DNA from: Sphingobium chungbukense | GTDB taxonomy: Bacteria; Pseudomonadota; Alphaproteobacteria; Sphingomonadales; Sphingomonadaceae | Direction of reading: 5' to 3' | DNA: 64,000 nt | Assembly (NCBI RefSeq): GCF_001005725.1 | Contig: NZ_LBIC01000012.1 | Coordinates: 164,656 to 228,655 of the forward strand | Part shown: positions 35,214 to 44,546 of the stretch, piece after piece | Position numbering within the stretch: the first letter of the stretch is position 1 | How the letters are laid out: every line of letters begins with the position of its first letter | Program-made: the position numbers and the translations under genes | Notes under the pieces: generated by a model | What the model was told of the DNA's origin: nothing | Databases searched by the model: none | What the model saw: the letters and a program-made list of their open reading frames with translations, nothing else

Positions 35214-36629
35214 TCAGCGATTGCGGTTGGCTGCGGCGCCCGCTGCGTCGCGGTCATCGCGATCACGGGTACGCAGGAGATCGGCATAGTTGGCGGACAG
35301 GTTCGCCTGAGAAAGTGAGGCCATATAGCTTTGCCGGACCTGCCCGCGCTGGCGCAGCACTTCTTCGCGGAGATCACGTAGCTGCTCGATCCCCTTGGTG
35401 AGAATACGGGTCTGACAGATGTTGGCGCTGTCGCTGTCCGATGCGCCGGCCGCGCTGGCGCCGCGTTCGGCATTGCCCACAGCGAAATCGATGGACCGGG
35501 TCAGGTCGTTCAGCATCTGATAGGCGAGGGTAAGCGCCACCAGTTCGTCGGTATCGGCGATCACGGAGTCCGAGACTCCGCGGCGAACGCCCCATTCGAG
35601 CATCCGGTATACGGGCAGGGTCCGGACATTGGCGACGAACTGCCGCTCGTCTGGCGTTAGCGCGGTGCGCGTGCGGATCTTCGTCGCAATCGCCTGCATC
35701 CGGTCGCGGGCCAGCTCCAGCGCCCCCTTGCCCGTGTCCGGCCCGCAGTCAGCGCCGGTTGGCGGGACATTAAGGGCGCGGCGCTGAACTTTGCCGGCCA
35801 GGAAATCCTGCGCGCTGTCCGTGTCCTGATGGGGGCAAGCGGGAATAGCTGAGAAGATCGGCACCTTGTCGGTCGCGTCCCAGCGCATGTAGACGTCGCC
35901 TACCCGCGCGCGCATCACGCTGGCCCAGTCGCCGGCGCCGACGCGGGTTGCGGCATGACTCAAGAGCGAGCCTGTACGAAAGATATCCGTGACCTCGGCC
36001 GGACAGTTCGCGAGGGCGTCCTTCAGATCCTCGGTCGGGCTATTCTTGTTCGCCTGGATCTTTTCGCGGCTCTGCTGGAAGCTCTTGGAGAAGCCTTCCT
36101 TCACAGACTTGTATCCGGTCATCTCCTCGATGATGCCGGACATATTGTCGTCGCCCTTGGCGATCTGCACCATGCGATTGGCAAGCCGGCAGTCGTTCAC
36201 CTGAATGCTGTTCAGGAAGTTCGTAGCCGCTTCCATCTTACTGATTATATTTCCCATTTTCTCGTCGAGTGTCTCGAGGAGATATTGGAAGGCGACCGCC
36301 GGAGCGGCCTGCAAAATGCTCTCCAGCTTCTGGACCAGATAATCCGGGTCGAGGAACGACATGCCGCCCAGAAACATGTCGATGCCGCCGCAGCCGGCCT
36401 TCACCTTGGGCAGCGTCACGGCCATCAGATAGTCATTATGGACATCGACGCGCCCCGACATGCCGCCTGCAGTCACATAGCCGCGCGTCTGATCCTGGAA
36501 GGATCCGGCGGAGGTATAGGTGACATTGTCGAACCAGCTTTCCGCCCAGCTCTGCGCATGGGCAGGAACGGCGCCGCAGGCCGTGACGAGGGCGAGGACG
36601 GTCAGGCTGGCATTGCGCAGGGTCGGCAT
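35214..36629 (-). CDS. traH: Conjugal transfer protein TraH
   Basis: A 471-residue periplasmic pilus-assembly protein with a signal peptide (VLALVTACGAVPAHAQSWAE). GGIDMFLGGMSFLDPDYLVQ is a strongly conserved TraH stretch, and TGYKSVKEGFSKSFQQSREK a second. ATG 36629 follows GGAGGCCC; the open frame further upstream has no such support. In F, TraH acts with TraF, TraW, TraU and TrbC in pilus assembly at the outer membrane. Adjacent to traG as in F-type operons. Confidence 0.93.
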   Translation of the reverse strand: MPTLRNASLTVLALVTACGAVPAHAQSWAESWFDNVTYTSAGSFQDQTRGYVTAGGMSGRVDVHNDYLMAVTLPKVKAGCGGIDMFLGGMSFLDPDYLVQKLESILQAAPAVAFQYLLETLDEKMGNIISKMEAATNFLNSIQVNDCRLANRMVQIAKGDDNMSGIIEEMTGYKSVKEGFSKSFQQSREKIQANKNSPTEDLKDALANCPAEVTDIFRTGSLLSHAATRVGAGDWASVMRARVGDVYMRWDATDKVPIFSAIPACPHQDTDSAQDFLAGKVQRRALNVPPTGADCGPDTGKGALELARDRMQAIATKIRTRTALTPDERQFVANVRTLPVYRMLEWGVRRGVSDSVIADTDELVALTLAYQMLNDLTRSIDFAVGNAERGASAAGASDSDSANICQTRILTKGIEQLRDLREEVLRQRGQVRQSYMASLSQANLSANYADLLRTRDRDDRDAAGAAANRNR

Positions 36630-36711
36630 AGCGGGCCTCCTTTTCGAATGGGGAAGCGAAAGGTCCGGCCCGCCAAGAACGGCCCTGTCGCTGAGACTAA
36701 GCGATGAAGCA

Positions 36712-37278
36712 TCATCGGCCGGCCCCCGCCGGGCCAACGATACCAGTGAATTTCGCCATGGCCCGGAGGCCTACCGAGGCATGGACGCCCGTCAGCATCT
36801 TGGCCGCGAGATAGGCATTGCGGCTCACGTTGACGCCATGGTCCGTGCCGATGGCGATCGGGATGATCCGGTCCGGATCGTTGACCGGATGTACCCAGGC
36901 AACCGGATGACCGACCCACGGCAGGCCAAGCCTACCCGATCGGAGCAGCGCCTCCTGACTGTTGAGGGGACGGATCGTCCAACCGTAGCGGGCCCGGAAT
37001 TGCGCCAGCTTGCCCCAGAGATCGGCGCAGGGAAGGCAGTCCTTTGCTGTCGACATCTCCACGACGAAGAGGCCTGAGCCACCCGATAGAGTTGCTGCGA
37101 AATCCGGCGGATAGTCACGCGTCTTCGGTACGCGGGAGAGCCAGATTGTCATCTCCTGCGGCGTTGTTACGGGATGGATTGCCGCACGCCTTGCGTCCTC
37201 AGCTGTTGGGGAGCGGGCTGCGATCGGCGATGCAGCAAGGGCAGCTGCTGTGATGGCATAGCGCAGAGCGGGTCTCAT
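36712..37278 (-). CDS. Thioredoxin-fold transfer protein
   Basis: A 188-residue exported protein with a signal peptide (ITAAALAASPIAAR) and a CxxC motif in TAKDCLPCADLW near residue 80, followed by a WVGHPVAWV segment that may carry the cis-Pro. It is probably a periplasmic thiol oxidoreductase or a non-catalytic thioredoxin-fold assembly factor, in the position filled by TrbB in F. ATGA overlap with traF. The exact counterpart was not identified. Confidence 0.75.
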   Translation of the reverse strand: MRPALRYAITAAALAASPIAARSPTAEDARRAAIHPVTTPQEMTIWLSRVPKTRDYPPDFAATLSGGSGLFVVEMSTAKDCLPCADLWGKLAQFRARYGWTIRPLNSQEALLRSGRLGLPWVGHPVAWVHPVNDPDRIIPIAIGTDHGVNVSRNAYLAAKMLTGVHASVGLRAMAKFTGIVGPAGAGR

Positions 37279-38135
37279 GGGACAATCCCTCCCGCCGCGA
37301 TGGCACGCGGGTCGGCAGCTGCCACCGGGCCATTGGTCAGAGCGTCAAAGAACCCATCCTCTTCCCCGGCGCCAGTCAGGAATTGCTCTGGCCGTATGTC
37401 GCCGGCGAGGAGCCGCACCGCCTGATAGGCGGTCTGAATGAGATTCGGATAGGCCTCGACACCATTGGCGATGACCATGCGCTGCTGGCTGCCGCGCCGG
37501 ATGATCATAGTGGTGGGCGTCACATCGACCCCAAATCTCTGGCCAATTTCAGGTCGCCGGTCGAGATCGAGCAATGTCACCTGCCAGCCCATCTCCTCCT
37601 GGAAGCGCTGAACGATAGGCCATTGCACGCGGCAATATCCGCAGGAGGTCCGAGAGAACATGACGAGCGCAAATTCGGCGCCATGGGCGCGGAGATAGGC
37701 GCGGCGGACATCGTCCTTATGCGCGAGGAGCTGGTCGCGGGCATCACCGACCATGGGGTTGGCCGATTTGGCGCTGAGTTCTGGGTGCTGGAGCATGGCG
37801 ATCTGCGTGACGCCGGCAAAAGCGCGGGCCTTGCGCCGGGCAAAGTCCTGGAGCTTCCAGAAGTCGGCGACAGCATCGACTGTCAGCACAGTTGCGGCAT
37901 AATCGCGCTGTTGCTCGATGAGCTTGCGGATACGCGGCGGCGTCCATGTCGCCAGTTCCGCCATAGGCGGGATCGCTGGCTTCACGATCTCATCCGGATC
38001 GGGCTCGTCGGCAGACGGCCTGGGCGGCGCGACATACCACCAATAGCCCTGCTTCGTGACGGTTTGCCCCGACGCTTGCCCACTAGCCATCAACGAGGCG
38101 GAGAGGGCGACGACGGCTGCTGCCGCGCGCATCAC
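37275..38135 (-). CDS. traF: Conjugal transfer protein TraF
   Basis: A 286-residue periplasmic protein with a signal peptide and an N-terminal conserved KQGYWWYV followed by a thioredoxin-like C-terminal domain. Unlike E. coli F TraF, which lacks the active-site cysteines, it has an intact SCGYC motif (FSRTSCGYCRVQWPIVQRF) and DVTPTTMI with the cis-Pro. It probably folds disulphide-rich transfer proteins such as TraN, TraU and TraH. It overlaps the peptidase gene by four bases. Confidence 0.9.
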   Translation of the reverse strand: MMRAAAAVVALSASLMASGQASGQTVTKQGYWWYVAPPRPSADEPDPDEIVKPAIPPMAELATWTPPRIRKLIEQQRDYAATVLTVDAVADFWKLQDFARRKARAFAGVTQIAMLQHPELSAKSANPMVGDARDQLLAHKDDVRRAYLRAHGAEFALVMFSRTSCGYCRVQWPIVQRFQEEMGWQVTLLDLDRRPEIGQRFGVDVTPTTMIIRRGSQQRMVIANGVEAYPNLIQTAYQAVRLLAGDIRPEQFLTGAGEEDGFFDALTNGPVAAADPRAIAAGGIVP

Positions 38136-38728
38136 AGCACACGCTCCATGCGGGTCAGGCGCACAAGTTCGACCGGACCATAATAGCGGCTGTCAAAGCT
38201 GCTCGCATAGCCCGAGCCGACATAGGCAAAGCCTCGCGGGATACGCCCATATGCCGGCCTCCAATGGGTGAGCGTCTGCCCCTTGTGACCCACGGGTTTG
38301 CTGACGCCGAGAAGCCGGCCATTGCAATAATACCAGCCGTCACGCTTGCCGCTCATCGGTGATGGCTTCTCGACCATGGCGATACGATCGCCGGGCAGAC
38401 AGAGCGCATATTTGGTGACGCCGACCGGCTTGGGCCCAGCGAGCGGATGGACCAGCCGGAAGGAGATGAGATCTCCGCGTGCGATCGGGCCGGGAGCCCT
38501 GCGCACGACCCATGCGTCGATCGACGGCGACATGACGAGGATCAACTGGGAGAGGAGCCACCAGACCAAAAGGCCGACGGGCAGGATGATGGCATAGGCG
38601 CGCAGAATCTGCCGGGGGCGGACTGGCTCGCCGAGCCCGGCAGCGCCCAGAGCCACGGCAGCGCGAAGCGGGACCAGCTTCACTTCGGGCCAGATCGATT
38701 TAGCGGCGTTCCAGGCGAGCCTGAGCAT
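38132..38728 (-). CDS. Conjugative-transfer signal peptidase (S26 family)
   Basis: A 198-residue membrane protease of the S26/RP4 TraF-type group. One membrane helix (ILPVGLLVWWLLSQLILVM) is followed by MSPSIDAWVVRR with the nucleophile Ser and GVTKYALCLPGD with the general-base Lys; YYGPVELVRL is near the end. Such enzymes mature or cyclise the pilin in conjugation systems. ATG 38728, preceded by AAGGAGG, lies 29 bp inside trbC; a longer frame from 38797 lacks such a site. It would process the TraA pilin encoded at 51461. Confidence 0.85.
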   Translation of the reverse strand: MLRLAWNAAKSIWPEVKLVPLRAAVALGAAGLGEPVRPRQILRAYAIILPVGLLVWWLLSQLILVMSPSIDAWVVRRAPGPIARGDLISFRLVHPLAGPKPVGVTKYALCLPGDRIAMVEKPSPMSGKRDGWYYCNGRLLGVSKPVGHKGQTLTHWRPAYGRIPRGFAYVGSGYASSFDSRYYGPVELVRLTRMERVL

Positions 38729-39572
38729 CGGCAACCTCCTTCGTACCACCGAGGCGGGCATATTCAGTAAGCAGACCCGAGAGCGCGGCATCGCCATAGA
38801 TGATATGAGATGCCGTCAGGCTGTCCTCATCCCGCTCGCAATAGGGTTTCGTCGGATCGCCAGGCACCATGGCGAGCGCCGGGACTTGGGTCACATGATG
38901 CTGCCGGAAGACCAGTGGGTCGACGATGACCTGCACATTGCGCATTGCGCAGGCCGGACCGTCGCACCCCGGATCGATGCGCAGCGTCTGTGCCGTCAGC
39001 TTCGCCATCGGTCCAATCTTCGTCATGCCGCCGGGCATGCCGCGAAAGGCGATCACGCCTCCGACCTTCTCCAGCTGCGCGGCATAGGTGCGTAATGTCG
39101 CGAGAGGCATAGACGAGGAGGCGAAGAGCACCGGCACCCATGCTTTTGGCGACAGGGCAGGGGCGGCGCCGGCAAGGGCATCTCTGTCCGGTTCATCCAG
39201 CCCTAGCGCCTGACCGAGGCGGCGGGCCATGGCGGCGCGCTCGCCATCCATTGCCGCCGTGCCTCGCGTCAAAGCGGCTTTTGCACGATCTTCCTGAGCC
39301 GTCGAACGAACACGCCGGCCTATTGCGTCGAAAGCGCGGCGCCGCTGGTCTTCGGGCAAGGTGGGCAGGGCCACCGGCACGGGCGAGCCCTTGTCATCCT
39401 TCTGGCGCGCGATAGCGCCCCTGAGCCGCTCCATGGCGGCCGGGCCTTCTGCTGCCGCCCGATCCCGAGCATTTGGCTGGCCTAGCGCGACCGCTGGCCA
39501 TGTGAGGAGGAGCAGTCCCAGGCCCCTGCGCAAGTGCGCAGGATCAGGGGCTGACCGTATGCATATAGGCAT
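38700..39572 (-). CDS. trbC: Conjugal transfer protein TrbC (F type)
   Basis: A 290-residue periplasmic pilus-assembly protein with a signal peptide (LGLLLLTWPAVALGQ). The C-terminal half, from VPVLFASSSMPLATLRTYAA through GVIAFRGMPGGMTKI and NVQVIVDPLVFRQHHVTQVPALA, is the TrbC_Ftype thioredoxin-like fold without a CxxC. It is longer than F TrbC (212 residues). It starts within the TraN-like gene (29-bp overlap) and ends within the peptidase gene. It follows traN, as opposed to preceding it in F. Confidence 0.88.
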   Translation of the reverse strand: MPICIRSAPDPAHLRRGLGLLLLTWPAVALGQPNARDRAAAEGPAAMERLRGAIARQKDDKGSPVPVALPTLPEDQRRRAFDAIGRRVRSTAQEDRAKAALTRGTAAMDGERAAMARRLGQALGLDEPDRDALAGAAPALSPKAWVPVLFASSSMPLATLRTYAAQLEKVGGVIAFRGMPGGMTKIGPMAKLTAQTLRIDPGCDGPACAMRNVQVIVDPLVFRQHHVTQVPALAMVPGDPTKPYCERDEDSLTASHIIYGDAALSGLLTEYARLGGTKEVADAQARLERR

Positions 39573-40647
39573 CGATCCGGTCCTTCATATTGATCTGGAT
39601 ATCCGACTGGGTCCGTGCCTCGATGTCGGAATAATATTCGGAGAGATCCATTCGGCTGAAATCGAGCGCCTGGAACTCTTCGGGCGTGAAGCCGCGGCAA
39701 TAGGGTTGCTCAGGCGTGCCCCAGCCGACCCCGTTGAACGATTTGAGCTGCGGGCGTCCCTGTTCCTGAATGATCCGGCCGAGCTTGGTATTGAAGCAGC
39801 AATGGCCGTGGGATTTCTGGACGCAGACGCCAAGGATTTTGGTCGAACACCAGCCACCGACATAGTGGCACATGCCGGACCCCGACATCATGCCCACCTC
39901 CATATCCTGTTGATCGCAGCCGCTCAGGAGAAACTCGATCATGAAGTTGATCGCGAGGCTGACGGCGATGGAGGTTGGGTCGATCCCGCCGACGAAGCCG
40001 CCAAGGCCAGCGCTGGCAGCTTGCCCTGCCGTCTGCCCAGCTTTGAATGCCTGGAAAGCGGCCGACATGCCGGAGAATACGCCCTTGGCCACTGCGATCT
40101 TGGTGGACAGGGAGGAGAGGGAGGAGCCCGTCCCGTCCTTCAGGATCTTGCCCTTGTTCGCGCAGCAGTTGGAGAAGGTGGTCTTGATGCCGGCGGTGCG
40201 ACAGCGCATCGCCCTCCCTGCGAAAATCTCGATATTGCTCATGCAATTGCCGGCTTCGTCGACAAGGCCGTCTGGCGAGGCGCCGGGATCGTCCGTCACC
40301 GGGGTCTCTTCAATTCCGCTGCCGCCGACCGCTGCACAGGCGTTGGGCGAGCAGGCCGGGACGCCGCCGCCTATGGGTGTCTGGCAAGCAAAATGTGCCC
40401 CGAGCGGACAGCTATAGGCGCCCGCGGCGTCAGCAACGCAGGCCGTCTGCTGCAAGGGGCAAAGATAGGATCCCCCTTGCATCGCCACGCATGATGCCAT
40501 CTCGCCGGGATCGGCGGCATCGCCATTGCCGTTGAGGTCGGCCGCGCAGAGCTGGCTTTGCGCCATGGCGGTGCCCGGCATGCCGAGCGCCAGAAGAACA
40601 GGGGCGAGCATCGCGGCCCAGGACAGGAGGGAGCGCCGCGCCGTCAT
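39544..40647 (-). CDS. traN: TraN-like protein, C-terminal-type half
   Basis: A 367-residue exported, Cys-rich protein. After a signal peptide (AMLAPVLLALGMPGTAMAQ) come repeated Cys motifs (YLCPLQQTACVAD, YSCPLGAHFACQ) and then the conserved TraN stretch FSNCCANKGK, YVGGWCSTKILGVCVQKSHG, HCCFNTKLGRIIQEQGRPQL and GVGWGTPEQPYCRGFTPEEF. This matches the C-terminal part of F-type TraN, the outer-membrane mating-pair stabilisation protein. It begins with a 4-bp overlap on the gene at 40644-42575, which supplies the other half. Confidence 0.85.
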   Translation of the reverse strand: MTARRSLLSWAAMLAPVLLALGMPGTAMAQSQLCAADLNGNGDAADPGEMASCVAMQGGSYLCPLQQTACVADAAGAYSCPLGAHFACQTPIGGGVPACSPNACAAVGGSGIEETPVTDDPGASPDGLVDEAGNCMSNIEIFAGRAMRCRTAGIKTTFSNCCANKGKILKDGTGSSLSSLSTKIAVAKGVFSGMSAAFQAFKAGQTAGQAASAGLGGFVGGIDPTSIAVSLAINFMIEFLLSGCDQQDMEVGMMSGSGMCHYVGGWCSTKILGVCVQKSHGHCCFNTKLGRIIQEQGRPQLKSFNGVGWGTPEQPYCRGFTPEEFQALDFSRMDLSEYYSDIEARTQSDIQINMKDRIDAYMHTVSP

Positions 40648-42575
40648 CGGGCTGTCGCCGTGCAGATGAGGTCGGCGCCGCCGAGGCGAACAGTCTGCAT
40701 CATGACGATGGCCTCCGGGAAATCATCAAGGCAGCCGCAACCCGTCACCAGCTCCTCGTCGGGGCCCAGCGGGCAAACATTGCTGGCGTTGCAGGCATGG
40801 TAGAAGGTGTCCCAGCCGCTGGGGCTGTTCTGCCGTTCGCCCACGACGCCATCGACAGCGACGTCGCTATTCGCCTTTGGCGCGCGGGTCTTGCAGATCG
40901 CTTCGCACGCATTGACCGTGCCGCGATCGGGCAGAGCGAAGGACCGGGTCGAGGTGCTGACGGTGCCATCCGCCTTTTTCTGCCGGTCGGCGAGCAGCGT
41001 CTCTGTGCTATGGTCGATGATATAGGCGCTGCGCTCCAGACTGGGCGGAGCGATGGAGGCAGTGCACTGATAGCGCCGGTCCTTTTGCCAGAAGTCACGG
41101 GTCATGTTGGTGCGGCAGGTTCCGGGGCCGATGGCTCTTGTCTGCGGTAGCGGGCGCAGACCCGTGCCGACGCCATTGCGGAAGGTCTGGACGCCGTCGA
41201 TCAGCTCATCTTCGAGACTGCAGGACGGGTCGCCCGCATTGCCCATGCAGCTGTCGGCGACGCTCTCCTGTATGTCGCAGCTGGTATCGACGATGGCCCG
41301 GATGGTGGCGAGCGCTTCGCCCTTGTCGCCCACCGCGACCCTCAGCCAGATCTCGTGGTCGCCATTGGTCAGCCACGGCTTCAAGTCGAAGTTTGGCGCG
41401 CTGTACCAGTTAGCATTTCGCTCGCAGCCACCCGGCGGATAGCCATCGCCGGTCCAGCCGCCCGGGTCTGACATCACGACTTTGCCATCGACGCGGATCT
41501 GAACCCAGTCGTCAAATGCGAGGCTGGCGACGCGAACGTCCCTGAGGCGTGTGGCGTCATCGATATGCAGCGTCATGCGAAAATCGAACATGCCGCAGCC
41601 GCCTCCATAGAGACTGTTGTCCCATGGGGCACCGACCTGAAAGATAAGGCTATCAGCGCTTTCGGTAAAAGCGGAATAGCCGCCGCTCGTAAGCTGGATC
41701 ACGTCGTCCGGACGGACCTCCCTGATCGTCACATCGCGCTTGATCGTGCACGTCCGGCTTGTCGCGGCCTTGCCGATGCCGGCAGGCGAAGCCACGAGGC
41801 TCTGGAAGACAGAGTTACCCGCAGAAGCGGCAAAGGCTGCTCCGCCGAGCGCCGACGGATTGTCGCGATAGGCAGTGACAGCAAGGTTGGGCTCGCTGGT
41901 ACAGGCCGTGGTCTGCGCGCCCGTATAGCGAATGACGGGGCCGTCTATGGCGGCCTGTGCCACGCCGAGCCGGCTGTCTGCCGTCGTTAGCGTGCCGATG
42001 ACCCCGCCGCCCAGATCCTTCAGTACCGAGGCCATATTGGCCCAGGCGAGATTGGTGCCGCAGCTGTTGTTGATGCAGTAGCAACCGGCGAGCTGCGTAA
42101 GTCCGACCTCGTTGAGGGCAAGGTCACCGGCCGGGTTGGTATCCCATCGGAAAGCCCGGCACCCATTCCAGCTGCCCGGCTCGCAGGAGACGAGGCCGTT
42201 GGCGCAGATGCCCGAAACGGGGACCGGTACATTCAGCGTCTCGTCGAAGCCGCCGTCCATATTGCGGTCGCGCGAGATCCGCAGCGTCGTCAGATCGCCG
42301 GTGGATCCGGGCTGCGCCAACAGCTCCAGTAAGGTGGACGTCTTCTGGCAAGCGATGCTGGGGTTGAAGCTTTTCGAGCCGTCGACCGTGGTAATGGGCT
42401 GGCCCGCGAGGCCCGGCGTGAGATAGGTGCCTTGCAGCGTGTCGCTGTCGGAGGTCTTGCCGCGCGAAGCATCCGCCGCGCCGCGCGCGCGATCCTCCAC
42501 GGTTTGTGCGGGCGCGCTTGTCGCCACCCAGAGGGCAGGTACGCTCATGAGCCAAGGGAGAAGGCGACGTTTCAT
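40644..42575 (-). CDS. TraN-like protein, N-terminal-type half
   Basis: A 643-residue exported Cys-rich protein with its own signal peptide (PWLMSVPALWVATSAPAQT). It contains ACQKTSTLLELL, WNGCRAFRWDTNP, LAGCYCINNSCGTNLAW, SRTCTIKRDV and a DDWVQIRVDGKVVM region, all seen in the central part of long TraN proteins, and ends with Cys-rich ACEAICKT and NVCPLGPDEE. Together with the coupled gene at 39544-40647 it approximates the length of the large TraN forms (about 1000 residues). It is preceded by a coupled 109-residue frame. Confidence 0.82.
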   Translation of the reverse strand: MKRRLLPWLMSVPALWVATSAPAQTVEDRARGAADASRGKTSDSDTLQGTYLTPGLAGQPITTVDGSKSFNPSIACQKTSTLLELLAQPGSTGDLTTLRISRDRNMDGGFDETLNVPVPVSGICANGLVSCEPGSWNGCRAFRWDTNPAGDLALNEVGLTQLAGCYCINNSCGTNLAWANMASVLKDLGGGVIGTLTTADSRLGVAQAAIDGPVIRYTGAQTTACTSEPNLAVTAYRDNPSALGGAAFAASAGNSVFQSLVASPAGIGKAATSRTCTIKRDVTIREVRPDDVIQLTSGGYSAFTESADSLIFQVGAPWDNSLYGGGCGMFDFRMTLHIDDATRLRDVRVASLAFDDWVQIRVDGKVVMSDPGGWTGDGYPPGGCERNANWYSAPNFDLKPWLTNGDHEIWLRVAVGDKGEALATIRAIVDTSCDIQESVADSCMGNAGDPSCSLEDELIDGVQTFRNGVGTGLRPLPQTRAIGPGTCRTNMTRDFWQKDRRYQCTASIAPPSLERSAYIIDHSTETLLADRQKKADGTVSTSTRSFALPDRGTVNACEAICKTRAPKANSDVAVDGVVGERQNSPSGWDTFYHACNASNVCPLGPDEELVTGCGCLDDFPEAIVMMQTVRLGGADLICTATAR

Positions 42576-42901
42576 CCTTCACGCCTCGCGAAATGGCTGG
42601 CGCCGCGGCGCAGCCGGAAAATCGGCCCCGGCAGATTGCGAACCTCACCCGAGCGAAGTCGAAAGACGGCCTGGCCCTCAAAGGTGGTCAGCACGGCCGC
42701 GATGACAGGGCGCGAGAGAGGAGGATCGCGCTCTGCCACGGGGGAGCATGCGGCCGTGCTGACCGGTTGTGGAGCCGCATCGCAGGGGGCGTGCGATGCG
42801 GCTCCGACCTCGCAATCAGCCGGCAAGCTGCCATGACTGTGACGGACAGACCGGGCTACACTCGGTCCGCTTGCGAGGTTTGGGGGAGGTGCCTTGCTCA
42901 T
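42572..42901 (-). CDS. Small transfer-operon protein, unknown
   Basis: A 109-residue protein not recognised. It overlaps traU (ATGA) at its start and the TraN-like gene (ATGA) at its end, the pattern of genuine coupled genes in this operon. The N-terminal half is Ala, Pro and Ser rich with three Cys residues; the C-terminal half (VIAAVLTTFEGQAVFRLRSG, then EVRNLPGPIFRLRRG) has alternating beta-like segments. There is no signal peptide or membrane helix. It is probably translated, with no function proposed. Confidence 0.65.
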   Translation of the reverse strand: MSKAPPPNLASGPSVARSVRHSHGSLPADCEVGAASHAPCDAAPQPVSTAACSPVAERDPPLSRPVIAAVLTTFEGQAVFRLRSGEVRNLPGPIFRLRRGASHFARREG

Positions 42902-43914
42902 GGGGTCGAAATCCCCGCGCAGCAGATCACCTTTTCAAAGAGCATGAATTGGGCATTGTCTTTGCCCGGCGCATGTTTGGCAGACGACCAGAGCGAGCCC
43001 GGTCGACCGATGTTCACGCATTTGCCACCCTTGACGGGCTCCATCAGCTGGAGCTTGTAGCGGCTCTTGGTCCAGATCGGCTGCGGCGTGAAGGAGCAGC
43101 CATCGGCCGAGCTGATGGTGAGCGCGCCGAGGCGTCCCATCATGAAAGTGCCGCGCGCGGCGAGACCTGCCCAGGCCTCGACACTATCATCGAAATGGAT
43201 GTCGCCGGCGATGGGATAGGTCGCCCCCCAGCTACCCATGCACCAGTAAAGCGGATCAATGACCTTGCCCGCCGCCGATGCCGCACTGTCGGCCATGCAG
43301 GCGAGGCCCGCAGCCGGATTGCCGAACAATATGCCTTCGGGCTGGATGATCGCGCCCAGCGCGCCCGACTGCCAGGTCGGCATGACCTCGGTCATCAGGG
43401 CAACGTCGAACCCATCGTCCTCGAAACAGGGCAGGTCCGTGAACATGTCGAGCATCTTCCAGACCGGCGAGATGTAATAGTGCATCTGCGCGAACATCTT
43501 GCGGGTGTTGGTGCCGTCCGAAATAGAGGACTGGCTGCCCTGAAGCCGTCCGCCCGTCTTCATGAGGTCCGCGCCGAGCGCCATCATGCAGCCAGGCTCT
43601 GTCACCACATCGACCATGCGGTTGGGCGACCAGAAGCTGACCTTCAGCCCGAACCAGAAGGTCACGCCCTTGCGGCAGGCGCAGAGCGGCTTGGAGGTAG
43701 ACTGGGCATCGAGTGCCTTGTCGAGCTTGTCGTAGGAGCCGATGCGGACACCGCCGATGGTGATGGGGAAGATACAGTTCCAGCGGACCTTGGTGATCGG
43801 ATTGAAGATGGTCCCGGTCGGGCAACTGGAGGCACGGGCCGGCGTGATCGGGGTCAGCAGCGAAAGTGCAGCGGCCCCGACGCCAGCCAGTATTTTGGTG
43901 CGCAGCCGGCTCAT
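42898..43914 (-). CDS. traU: Conjugal transfer protein TraU
   Basis: A 338-residue periplasmic protein with a signal peptide (AALSLLTPITPARAS). Conserved TraU features are PITKVRWNCIFPITIGG, CACRKGVTFWFGLKVSFWSP, VVTEPGCMM, LPCFEDDGFDVALMTEVMPTW cut across two short blocks, DPLYWCMGSWGATYP and QFMLFEKVICCAG at the end. It has many Cys residues for disulphides, matching the DsbC and TraF encoded nearby. In F it acts with TraW, TraH and TrbC in pilus assembly and DNA transfer. It overlaps traW by four bases. Confidence 0.95.
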   Translation of the reverse strand: MSRLRTKILAGVGAAALSLLTPITPARASSCPTGTIFNPITKVRWNCIFPITIGGVRIGSYDKLDKALDAQSTSKPLCACRKGVTFWFGLKVSFWSPNRMVDVVTEPGCMMALGADLMKTGGRLQGSQSSISDGTNTRKMFAQMHYYISPVWKMLDMFTDLPCFEDDGFDVALMTEVMPTWQSGALGAIIQPEGILFGNPAAGLACMADSAASAAGKVIDPLYWCMGSWGATYPIAGDIHFDDSVEAWAGLAARGTFMMGRLGALTISSADGCSFTPQPIWTKSRYKLQLMEPVKGGKCVNIGRPGSLWSSAKHAPGKDNAQFMLFEKVICCAGISTP

Positions 43915-44546
43915 GGGAGCGGTCTCCCCGGCCGCTTCGGATCGACCACGATTTCGGTCAGTTCCAGCTTCTGCCCAAGCTGCCGCACGATGACGGGCGC
44001 GACGGTGAGACCGAGGCGCTCCTTGACCCGCTCCTCCAGGATGAAGAGTGCCCGGCTGTGACGGTCGCTCAGCGTCAGCACGTCAGCGTCCTTCGATGAG
44101 CCCGCAGCGATCAGGATGAAGTCCGTGTCTGAGGCCCGTGCGAGCGCCCAGTCGAGATCGCGCGGGGTCACTACCACCAGCCGTTGCGGCAGCGAGACAT
44201 AGCTCAATGGATTGAAGGTGAAGCCCTTCGGATAGAGCAGCTTGCCGTCTGGAAGGCGCACTTCCTCTGGCAGCGTGTAGAAGGGGACGACCGAGCGCGT
44301 CCGATCTTCCCGTGTCACGCCCAGCGAGGCAGCTCGCATGGCGCTCCAGCTCGAACGCGGCCCGAATGCCGCGGACAGATCGGCAGGCTGCCGGGCAGTG
44401 CGGCCTTCAATCTCCGTCAGCGCGTCCGGCTCGGCAATCGGCCAGACGCGGCCAATAGTCGCCGTGCCTGCATGCGCCAGCGTCGCCATCAGGCTCCAGG
44501 AGAGGGTGGGGCAGGCCAGAATGAGGGGATGGAGGCGTACGCCCAT
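43911..44546 (-). CDS. traW: Conjugal transfer protein TraW
   Basis: A 211-residue exported protein. After a signal peptide ending near LAHAG, GRVWPIAEPDALTEIEG is the typical TraW opening, FYTLPEEVRLPDGKLLYPKG and FNPLSYVSLPQRLVVV form the core, and FILIAAGSSKD and ERVKERLGLTVAPVIVRQLG follow. It helps build the pilus in the periplasm with TraU and TrbC. ATG 44546 overlaps the preceding stop by one base (TGATG); the much longer open frame upstream has no protein-like composition. Confidence 0.93.
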   Translation of the reverse strand: MGVRLHPLILACPTLSWSLMATLAHAGTATIGRVWPIAEPDALTEIEGRTARQPADLSAAFGPRSSWSAMRAASLGVTREDRTRSVVPFYTLPEEVRLPDGKLLYPKGFTFNPLSYVSLPQRLVVVTPRDLDWALARASDTDFILIAAGSSKDADVLTLSDRHSRALFILEERVKERLGLTVAPVIVRQLGQKLELTEIVVDPKRPGRPLP

